16,138 bases of DNA, taken from NCBI GenBank assembly GCA_021777635.1, contig JAJYDI010000024.1, positions 1-16,138 of the forward strand, given 5' to 3'. A program made the translations under genes and the position numbers. This document shows positions 1-6,246 of this stretch, one piece after another. Under the pieces are notes generated by a model, which saw only the letters and a program-made list of their open reading frames with translations, made no database searches and was not told the origin of the DNA. Source of the DNA: Pseudomonadota bacterium. GTDB taxonomy: Bacteria; Pseudomonadota; Gammaproteobacteria; Xanthomonadales; Rhodanobacteraceae. Positions within the stretch are counted from its first letter, which is position 1, and each line of letters opens with the position of its first letter.

Positions 1-162
1 AAACATCGCCGGTCGGTCAGCCGACCTCGTTGAACCGTGAACTTGCCTATCGCGCGGCCCAGCCGCGCCCCACTCGACAGCGCCGGGATGGACCGGGGCT
101 TAGGGTGGAGGGGTGAGACTCCGAACGCACCACCCCGCGTGTCGTGCGCAAGCACGAATGGA
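1..162. other. Non-coding left edge with two small hairpins
   Basis: No convincing gene lies here. Two short perfect hairpins are visible: GGTCGG-TCAG-CCGACC at 11-26, and TCGTGC-GCAA-GCACGA at 142-157, the latter just beyond the kynU stop codon. The second could be a weak terminator for kynU, but no T-run follows it on the minus strand. A minus-strand ATG at 6-4 could be the first codon of a gene lying mostly outside the window, but it has no good ribosome binding site and cannot be judged. Confidence 0.4.
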
Positions 163-1440
163 TTACTGGCGTGCCGCCCAGCTTTCGATCACGTGCACCG
201 CGCGGAGATTGTCCATGTGCCGGTTGTACAGCGGCACCGGCGCCAGCCGGATCGCGTGTGGTTCGCGCCAGTCGCCGATCACGCCATCCGCGACGAGATG
301 CTCGAACAGCGCGCGCCCTGTGCCGCGGTGGCCGCGCACGCGCAGACTCAGCTGGCAGCCGCGTTGCGCCGGATCGGCGGGGGTGTGGATCTCCAGCACG
401 TGATCGAGGCGGGTGCGGATCAGCGTTTCCAGATGGCCGGTCAGACGCAGCGAGCGTTCGCGCAGGCGAGCCATGCCGATACGCCGGAACGGTTCGAGGC
501 TGGCATGCAGCGGCGCCAGGGCCAGGATCGGCGGGTTCGATACCTGCCATCCCGCTGCGCCGGCTTCCGGCACGAACCCGGGATTCATGTCAAAGCGGGT
601 TGCAGCCTGGTGGCCCCACCAGCCGGCCAGCCGTGGCCGCGGCGTGCGGGCATGGCGGGCGTGTACGAAGCAGCCGGCCGGCGCGCCCGGTCCGCCGTTG
701 AGGTATTTGTAGCTGCACCAGACGGCAAAATCGCAGTGGCTGTCATGCAGCGCCAGCGGCACATTGCCCACGGCATGGGCCAGGTCGAAGCCGACGCAGC
801 AGCCCTTGCGATGCGCCAGCTCGCTCAGCGCGCGCAAGTCCAGCAGCTGGCCGCTCAGGTAGTGCACAGCCGGCAGAAGCACCAGCGCGATGCGATTGCC
901 CTGTTCGGCCAGCGCCGTGGCAAACGCGGTGGTGCTGAAGAGACCGTCGGCGTCTGGTGCCACCTCGATCAGGGCCTCCCGCGGATCGTGACCGTGCAGC
1001 GCCAGCTGGCCGAGCACGGCGTGGCGGTCGGAGGGAAATGCGCCCTGCTCGATCAGGATGGCGTGACGCTCGGGCGTGGGCCGATAAAAGCTCGCCATCA
1101 TCAGGTGCAGGTTGACGGTGAGGGCGTTCATGACCACGACTTCCGCGGGCTCGGCGCCAACCAGCGCGGCCAGCGTCGGCACCAGTTCGTCCTGCACGCG
1201 CAGCCAAGGGCGCGCGCCTACGAAATGGCCCTCGACCGCATGTATCGCCCAGCTGTCGAGTTCACGTTCGATCGCGGCACGCGCAGCGCGCGGCTGCAGG
1301 CCTAGCGAGTTGCCGCAGAAATAAACCTGCTCGCCTTTGCCGTGCGGCGGAATCAGGAACTCGTCGCGCAGCGCGCTGAGCGGATCGGCGGCGTCCAGTG
1401 CCAGGGCGTACGCTTCATCCGTCGCCGCATTCGCGGTCAT
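163..1440 (-). CDS. kynU: Kynureninase
   Basis: A PLP-dependent fold-type I enzyme that cleaves L-kynurenine to anthranilate plus alanine, or 3-hydroxykynurenine to 3-hydroxyanthranilate plus alanine, in tryptophan degradation and quinolinate/NAD synthesis. It is cytosolic. The 425-residue product has the usual length. It shows the N-terminal FCGNSLGLQP motif (about 41-50), the PLP-lysine region WCSYKYLNGGPG with Lys about 245, GWWGH (about 273-277) and a typical C-terminal substrate-domain ending. An in-frame ATG at 1470 would add ten residues. I prefer the ATG at 1440 because it sits one base after the stop of the preceding gene (TGAGATG), which suggests translational coupling; neither start has a strong Shine-Dalgarno. 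No other kynurenine-pathway gene is in the window, so partners may lie beyond the left edge. Family assignment is very secure; the start is less so. Confidence 0.95.
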   Translation of the reverse strand: MTANAATDEAYALALDAADPLSALRDEFLIPPHGKGEQVYFCGNSLGLQPRAARAAIERELDSWAIHAVEGHFVGARPWLRVQDELVPTLAALVGAEPAEVVVMNALTVNLHLMMASFYRPTPERHAILIEQGAFPSDRHAVLGQLALHGHDPREALIEVAPDADGLFSTTAFATALAEQGNRIALVLLPAVHYLSGQLLDLRALSELAHRKGCCVGFDLAHAVGNVPLALHDSHCDFAVWCSYKYLNGGPGAPAGCFVHARHARTPRPRLAGWWGHQAATRFDMNPGFVPEAGAAGWQVSNPPILALAPLHASLEPFRRIGMARLRERSLRLTGHLETLIRTRLDHVLEIHTPADPAQRGCQLSLRVRGHRGTGRALFEHLVADGVIGDWREPHAIRLAPVPLYNRHMDNLRAVHVIESWAARQ

Positions 1441-1441
1441 C

Positions 1442-1966
1442 TCAGCCGCCGAGGCTGCGCGCGACGGCATCGCAGCCGCGATCGAAATCGGCGGTCCAGG
1501 CTGGCCCGGCCTTGCTGGTCAGCGGCCGCACGCAGCGCAGCTGCACGCCTTGGTCGCCCTTGAAATAGTAGCTCTCGCGATAGTACAGGCGCTGCCCGTT
1601 CTCCATCGCCGTGTAGACAAAGTGGCCGGAACCGGCAGCGTTGCCTGACTTGTATTGCGGCAGGCCGCGTGCCTTGGCCAGCGCGGCATCGACCCATGTC
1701 TTGAAGGCCTTGGCATCGCTCACCGCGTGCACGGAAACGGTGACACGCGCCAGCACCTGGCGTCCGGTAGGCGACGGGTCGGGCACCTGAAAGGCGATGA
1801 ATTGCGGATCGCCATCGGCCTTTTCCATGATCTGCGGCCAAGTGCCTGGCGCGCTGAACCGCACGCTGCCGGCGCCGAGACTGTAGTCGGTTGCGGCGGC
1901 CTGGCCGCCGAAGGCGAGCACAAGTGCGACGCAGGTCAGCAGGCGCGACAGGTGGCGATCAGACAT
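1442..1966 (-). CDS. Small secreted protein of unknown function
   Basis: I do not recognise a named family. The 174-residue product begins with a clear Sec signal peptide: MSDRH, then a hydrophobic core of about 15 residues (LLTCVALVLAFGG), and a likely AxA cleavage before TDYSLG. The mature part is about 150 residues, mostly beta-like, with two cysteines near the C terminus (LRCVRP and RGCDAV) that could form a disulfide in the periplasm. The start at 1966 is chosen because GAGGAA lies six bases upstream and because the signal peptide then starts properly; an upstream in-frame start would prepend a Pro/Arg-rich stretch. The stop codon is one base from the kynU ATG, so the two are probably co-translated. 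Whether it has anything to do with kynurenine metabolism cannot be told from sequence. Confidence 0.8.
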   Translation of the reverse strand: MSDRHLSRLLTCVALVLAFGGQAAATDYSLGAGSVRFSAPGTWPQIMEKADGDPQFIAFQVPDPSPTGRQVLARVTVSVHAVSDAKAFKTWVDAALAKARGLPQYKSGNAAGSGHFVYTAMENGQRLYYRESYYFKGDQGVQLRCVRPLTSKAGPAWTADFDRGCDAVARSLGG

Positions 1967-2073
1967 GGCAGTTCCTCGACAGGGGGCGCGCGGCAGCGGG
2001 CAGGGCACGCCACCGTCGGGCGGTCAAATGGCTGTGATGATCGTTATGCCGGCGCGCAGTGTAGCGCGGTGCA

Positions 2074-4059
2074 TCATGCCGGCGCCTCGTCCAGCACGTG
2101 GCGAAGGGCGGCCAGTGCATCGGCCATGCGCGCGTGCAACCGCGAGCGCACGGCGTCGCCCGTGCTGGCCGGACCGGATCCAGGCCACGCCGATGCCTCG
2201 GTTGAGTGCGGATCGCGCACACGCGCGGCGAGCTGACGCACCTGCGCGGCGGCGACGGCGGCGTGCGGATCGCGGCCGGTGTCGCCGAGCGTCGCTTCAA
2301 GCGCCATCGCGCTGCGTATCAGCCGGCTGGCATGGGCGAACAGGCGCTCGATCAGCGCCACCAGGGCGGCTGGCGTTGCGGGCTCGGCGCGCAGTCGCTC
2401 CAGCGAGGCCTGCGCGTTGCTGCGGGCCACGCGAGCCGCGGCGCGCGCGTGCGCCCGCCGCACGCGGTCGCCAGCGTCGGCCAGCGCGTCCAGATAGACC
2501 GCATAGCTCTCCAGCATCAGTGCGAAGGCGGCGCGCACGCGACCGCGCTCCCAGGTGGGCCAGGCGAGATATCCCGCCAGTGCCGCGGCACAGGCCAGCA
2601 CGGTCGCGATCGCGCGGTCGTGAAGCGACTGCGCTGGAGACAGGCCGTCCAGGTCGAGCAGGATCACCACGGTGCCTGTCAGCGCCGCCACCGCCAGCGC
2701 ATAGTTGGCATTGGCAAGCCAGCGGAACAGGAAGCACAGCGCGCCCAGCATCGCGATCTTCGCAGTCAAGTCTGGTGCCAGCAGCAGCAGCGCCGAGGTC
2801 AGGACTAGGCCCAGCAAGGTGCCGACCGCGCGCAACAGGCCGAACTGCAGGGTCGAGGCAAAGTCCGCGCGCAGAACGATCGCCAGCGTCATGGGCAGCC
2901 AGTAGCCATGCGCCAGACCGAGCACCCGCTCGGCGGCGACGCCGAGCGCCAGCGCGAACGCCATGCGCAGCGCGTGGCGAAAGGCGACCGCATGCAGGTT
3001 CAGGTTGGCGCGTAGTTGCGCCAGTGGCGCCGTGCCGCGCAACGCTGGCGGCAGCTCCCGTTCGGCGCTGGCTGCGCGCAGCTCGCCGCGGCTTCCGGCC
3101 CAATCCGCATTGCGTGCCGCGGCGCCGAGCGCGCCGGCCAGCGTCAGCAGGTGCGGCTGCAGCATCGTCGGCGCGGTCGACTGTTCCCGATCGAGAAGTC
3201 GCAGCGCAGCATCGGTGGCGCTCGGCGGATCGCCGTTGTCCAGTGCGGTCGCGATCGCTTCAAGCACCTGCGCGGAAGCCGCGCGCACGGGGCCGAGCGT
3301 CGATGGCGTCGAATCCAGCTCGCCCAGCGCAAGCAATTCGAGGCGGATGCGTTCGGCTTCGTCGAGCAGAACGCGAAATGCCTCCATCGCCCGGCCGCGC
3401 GCCTGATCGCGTCCGAGCAGGATGTCCTGCAGCACATTCAGCGCATCGCTCGCAGCCGGTGGCGCATCGCGCGGCGGCGGATGCCGGGCCAGCGCGGCGA
3501 TTTCGCGATAGGTTTGTGCCAGCGCCGTGCGCTCGGGGCGATAACGCTGCAGCGGCCAGGCGATGACTGCCAGAAGCGCCTGCAGAAGGCCGCCGGCAAA
3601 TAGCAGCGCGGCGGCATTGGCGGCGGCCACTGGCGGCAGGGGGGTTGCCGCCGCAATCACCAGCAGGATCATGCTGGTCATGCCGACCCGCGTCGCCGCG
3701 GTGCCGAACAGCACCAGCATGCCCCCGGCAAATCCCCACATCAGTGCAAGTGCGATCATGGCATCGCGCTGGGCGCCGAACACGAAGCCCGCATAGCCCG
3801 ACAGCGCGCCACCCAGTGCCGCGAGCAGGATCGCCCGCAGTCGCTGCCGGTAAGGCCCGGGCTGATCCGAGAACATCACGTTCAGCGCACCGGCCGCGAT
3901 GCCGATGCCAGCGTTGAGATGACCGCTCAGCGCGCCGACGATCAGCGGGGCGGCGACGCCCGCGGCGTTGCGCAGGGCGACGGCCAGCGGCACGTCGGGA
4001 TGCTTGATGCGCAACAGGCTGTCGTCCAGCGTGCGGCGCAGGGACCAGGAGGAGACCAT
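2074..4059 (-). CDS. FUSC-family inner-membrane protein (YccS/AaeB-like)
   Basis: A 661-residue integral membrane protein with the duplicated layout of the fusaric-acid-resistance (FUSC) superfamily. A first hydrophobic cluster spans about residues 30-170 (several helices, including a long Leu/Ala run near 128-165). A soluble Ala/Arg/Glu-rich middle follows (about 170-355), then a second cluster (about 358-500) with the family-type segment GYWLPMTLAIVLRADF near 385-400, and a soluble helical tail. Relatives include AaeB, an aromatic carboxylic-acid efflux component, and YccS, whose substrate is unknown. No membrane-fusion (HlyD-type) partner gene is adjacent, which argues against assigning an AaeAB-like efflux pair. 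The ATG at 4059 has no clear Shine-Dalgarno, so the start is less sure. A short hairpin, CGCGC-AGTGTA-GCGCG at 2053-2068, lies just past the stop. Confidence 0.85.
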   Translation of the reverse strand: MVSSWSLRRTLDDSLLRIKHPDVPLAVALRNAAGVAAPLIVGALSGHLNAGIGIAAGALNVMFSDQPGPYRQRLRAILLAALGGALSGYAGFVFGAQRDAMIALALMWGFAGGMLVLFGTAATRVGMTSMILLVIAAATPLPPVAAANAAALLFAGGLLQALLAVIAWPLQRYRPERTALAQTYREIAALARHPPPRDAPPAASDALNVLQDILLGRDQARGRAMEAFRVLLDEAERIRLELLALGELDSTPSTLGPVRAASAQVLEAIATALDNGDPPSATDAALRLLDREQSTAPTMLQPHLLTLAGALGAAARNADWAGSRGELRAASAERELPPALRGTAPLAQLRANLNLHAVAFRHALRMAFALALGVAAERVLGLAHGYWLPMTLAIVLRADFASTLQFGLLRAVGTLLGLVLTSALLLLAPDLTAKIAMLGALCFLFRWLANANYALAVAALTGTVVILLDLDGLSPAQSLHDRAIATVLACAAALAGYLAWPTWERGRVRAAFALMLESYAVYLDALADAGDRVRRAHARAAARVARSNAQASLERLRAEPATPAALVALIERLFAHASRLIRSAMALEATLGDTGRDPHAAVAAAQVRQLAARVRDPHSTEASAWPGSGPASTGDAVRSRLHARMADALAALRHVLDEAPA

Positions 4060-4107
4060 GGCCGCAGTCTCGCGAGCCCGCCGACGCTAGGCAAGATGCA
4101 TCCGGCA

Positions 4108-4121
4108 GGGCCCAAGGGCCC
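4108..4121 (-). terminator. Possible weak terminator hairpin after efpL
   Basis: The 142-base gap between the efpL stop and the FUSC start contains GGGCC-CAAG-GGCCC, a five-base-pair all-GC stem with a four-base loop. It is correctly placed to end transcription of efpL, but no T-run follows, so it may equally be chance in GC-rich DNA. Nothing else is evident in the gap. Confidence 0.25.
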
Positions 4122-4201
4122 CGACCGTGTGCGGACCCGCGGTGGCGTGGTTGTTGCGGCCCGGCATCAGCCAAAGACCGTCAGGTCACGGCACGGAGGC
4201 G

Positions 4202-4765
4202 TCAGGCTCGACCATTGAACTCGCCGGTAACAGTGCTGACCAGCACGCGCTCGCCGCTGACGATGTATTCCGGCACCTGGATCTCCAGGCCGGTCTGCAA
4301 CGTCGCCGGCTTGGGCCGCTTGGTGGCGCTGGCGCCCTTCAGCTCGGGCGCGGTGTCGGTCACGGTCAGGGTCACGCTGGGAGGCAGTTGCAGGCCCACC
4401 GGCTGGTCGTCGATCACCTGCACGTAGCAGCCTTCCAGACCCTCGGTGATGTAGCCGGCGGCATCCCCGACGACATCCGGTCCGAGCTGGTACTGGGTGT
4501 AGTCCTCGGCGTCCATGAACACGAAGGCATCCCCGTCCTTGTAGGAGAACGTCGCCTGGCGGCGTGCCAGATCCACATCCTTCAATTCGTCATCGGCGCG
4601 CAAGCTGAGGTCGAGCTTGTTCGCGCCCGGCACGCTGTAGAGGGTGAAGCGGAAGGTGACGTTGCCGCCGCGCGCGGTCGGCGCGCTGCGTTCGACGTCA
4701 CGGACCTGATAGACCTTGCCGTCGTGCTCGACGACGAAACCACGTTTGATGTCGGAGGCTTTCAT
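4202..4765 (-). CDS. yeiP: Elongation factor P-like protein EfpL (YeiP)
   Basis: A 187-residue EF-P paralogue with three beta-barrel domains (about 1-65, 66-130 and 131-187). EF-P-type factors bind the ribosome between P and E sites and relieve stalling on proline-rich sequence. The subgroup is shown by the domain I loop SAPTARGGN (27-35), which carries Arg32 at the tip. Canonical EF-P has a modified lysine or arginine there, in a shorter loop; EfpL has an unmodified arginine. Further markers are [12 protein letters not shown] (about 81-92), [18 protein letters not shown] (about 143-160) and IQVPEYI near the end, matching E. coli YeiP closely. No EF-P modification gene (epmA, epmB or earP) is nearby. 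The ATG is supported by family length although no good Shine-Dalgarno precedes it. It appears monocistronic. Confidence 0.95.
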   Translation of the reverse strand: MKASDIKRGFVVEHDGKVYQVRDVERSAPTARGGNVTFRFTLYSVPGANKLDLSLRADDELKDVDLARRQATFSYKDGDAFVFMDAEDYTQYQLGPDVVGDAAGYITEGLEGCYVQVIDDQPVGLQLPPSVTLTVTDTAPELKGASATKRPKPATLQTGLEIQVPEYIVSGERVLVSTVTGEFNGRA

Positions 4766-4852
4766 GATGGGTGAGTCGTTGGTAGCTGGAAATCAGAGGC
4801 GACGAACGGAGATGCGCAAGATGTTCGGCGTGCAATAGCGCTTGCAGTCTCG

Positions 4853-4886
4853 CCGCGGGGGTCCCGGGCTTTTCCCCGGGTCGCGG
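4853..4886 (-). terminator. Hairpin terminator after the SDR gene
   Basis: Immediately after the SDR stop codon the minus strand can fold into a two-part GC stem: outer CCGCG/CGCGG and inner CCCGGG/CCCGGG around the loop GAAAAG, separated by a small asymmetric internal loop. Position directly between two same-strand genes fits a terminator insulating efpL from the SDR unit. There is no clear T-run, so termination strength is uncertain. Confidence 0.5.
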
Positions 4887-5654
4887 TTATTTCGGCGGAA
4901 GCCGGATCGCACCATCGATGCGCACCACGCTGCCGTTCATGTAGCGGTTTTCAAGGATGAAGGCCACGGCATCGGCGAACTCGTCCGGTGCGCCGAGGCG
5001 CGATGGATAGGGCACCTGAGCGCAGAGCGACTGGTAGACCGCTTCGGGCATGCCATCGACCATCGGCGTATGGAACACACCGGGCGCCACCGTCATCACC
5101 CGCACGCCAATGCGGGCGAATTCGCGCGCCATCGGCAGGGTCATGGCAATCACGCCGCCCTTGGACGCGGCGTAGGCGGCCTGGCCGATCTGGCCTTCGT
5201 AGGCCGCGATCGAGGCGGTGTTGATGATCACCCCGCGTTCGCCGTCATCACCCGCCGCGTTGTGCTGCATCAGACTGGCGGCGCCCTTGGCAACATTGAA
5301 GCTGCCGACCAGGTTGACCATCACCGTGCCGGCGAAGTTCTGCAGCGGCATCGGGCCGTCCTTGCCAAGCACGCGGCCGGCACCGAGGATGCCTGCGCAG
5401 CTGATCGCGGCGTTGAGGCCGCCCATCGCCACCTGCGCCGCGGCGAGGTTGGCGGCGACATGGTCCTCGGAGGTGACCTCGGTGCGGAAGAAATGCGCCG
5501 CGCTGCCGAGCTCCTTCTGCGCCGCCTGCGCGCGATCGGCGTTGACGTCGAACAGCGCTACCTGCGCGCCAGCCCCGACCAGCCGTCTGGCTACCGAGAA
5601 GCCGAGTCCGGACACGCCGCCGGTGATCACCGCCTTGACCTTGTCGAGCTGCAT
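4887..5654 (-). CDS. SDR oxidoreductase, 3-hydroxyacyl-CoA dehydrogenase type 2 (HSD10-like)
   Basis: A 255-residue classical short-chain dehydrogenase, probably oxidising 3-hydroxyacyl-CoA or 2-methyl-3-hydroxybutyryl-CoA with NAD+. Visible signatures are the cofactor motif TGGVSGLG (11-18), an acidic Asp at the end of beta-2 (LFDVNAD, about 34-40) favouring NAD over NADP, SCAG (85-88), catalytic Ser148 (NTASIA), and Tyr161/Lys165 in YAASK. The segment APGVFHTPMVDGMPE (about 190-204) and the end NGSVVRIDGAIRLPPK are characteristic of the HSD10/type II 3-hydroxyacyl-CoA dehydrogenase group rather than generic FabG. An AAGGA element lies about seven bases before the ATG. The GNAT gene ends 19 bases upstream, so the two are likely cotranscribed. 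With the nearby liu genes it suggests branched-chain amino-acid or fatty-acid catabolism, though exact substrate is inferred. Confidence 0.9.
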   Translation of the reverse strand: MQLDKVKAVITGGVSGLGFSVARRLVGAGAQVALFDVNADRAQAAQKELGSAAHFFRTEVTSEDHVAANLAAAQVAMGGLNAAISCAGILGAGRVLGKDGPMPLQNFAGTVMVNLVGSFNVAKGAASLMQHNAAGDDGERGVIINTASIAAYEGQIGQAAYAASKGGVIAMTLPMAREFARIGVRVMTVAPGVFHTPMVDGMPEAVYQSLCAQVPYPSRLGAPDEFADAVAFILENRYMNGSVVRIDGAIRLPPK

Positions 5655-5673
5655 GGGTCAATCCTTGCCTGGG

Positions 5674-6207
5674 TCAGATCCCGATTTTAGCCGGGTCGCG
5701 TGCGGCGTCGGGAACCGATTGCAGCGAGCGGATGAAATAGCGGTCGCAGGCGAAGTGGCCCGTGCTGCCGAGCGGTGCGCGCAGCGGCTCGAAGCCGCTC
5801 TTGAGATAAAGCGCTTGCGCGGCGTCCATCCCGGTCAGCGTCTCGATGTAGCAGCGGCGATAGCCAATCATTCGCGCGGCATCCAGACAGCGCTGCATCA
5901 GGGCGGTGCCGGCGCCGAGCCCGCGCAGCGACGGCAGGAAGTACATTTTGCGCAACTCGCAGAGCCCGGGATCGCTGCCCTCCAGCTCGGCGATGCCGCC
6001 ACCGCCCTCGACGACACCGTTGCGCTCCACCACGAAATAGGCGCGCCCCGGGGTGTCATAGGCCGTGCTCATGGTGGCGACTTCGGCGTCGTGGATCGCG
6101 AAGCCCGGCCCGTCAGCGCCGAATTCGGGCATCACGGTGCGGATGATCGCGGCCACGGCCGCATCGTCGAGCGGTTTGATCGGGCGGATATGAAACGCAG
6201 GGCTCAT
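5674..6207 (-). CDS. GNAT-family N-acetyltransferase
   Basis: A 177-residue acetyl-CoA-dependent acyltransferase. The acetyl-CoA pyrophosphate-binding motif A is visible as LCELRKMYFLPSLRGLGAG (about 82-100), with the Q/R-x-x-G-x-G/A element at RGLGAG (95-100). It is followed by ALMQRCLDAAR, and by a motif B-like YLKSGFEPL (about 134-142). A predicted N-terminal strand (FHIRPI) opens the fold as usual. The substrate cannot be assigned. The ATG has a strong GGAGG element about six bases upstream. It is separated by 39 bases from the PAS-GGDEF-EAL gene and by 19 bases from the SDR gene, consistent with a short operon. Confidence 0.9.
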   Translation of the reverse strand: MSPAFHIRPIKPLDDAAVAAIIRTVMPEFGADGPGFAIHDAEVATMSTAYDTPGRAYFVVERNGVVEGGGGIAELEGSDPGLCELRKMYFLPSLRGLGAGTALMQRCLDAARMIGYRRCYIETLTGMDAAQALYLKSGFEPLRAPLGSTGHFACDRYFIRSLQSVPDAARDPAKIGI

Positions 6208-6246
6208 CGCGACCTCCGGGGACAGGCTGCGATGATAGCGGCGTCG

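Noticed and set aside
37..1305. 422-codon plus-strand open frame
   Set aside because: Fully antisense to kynureninase; Gln/Arg/His/Ala-rich with no motif.
2035..2049. Second Fur-like element TGATGATCGTTATGC upstream of the secreted-protein gene
   Set aside because: It matches only about 10 of 14 positions, which is expected several times by chance in 16 kb, and the downstream gene has no iron link.
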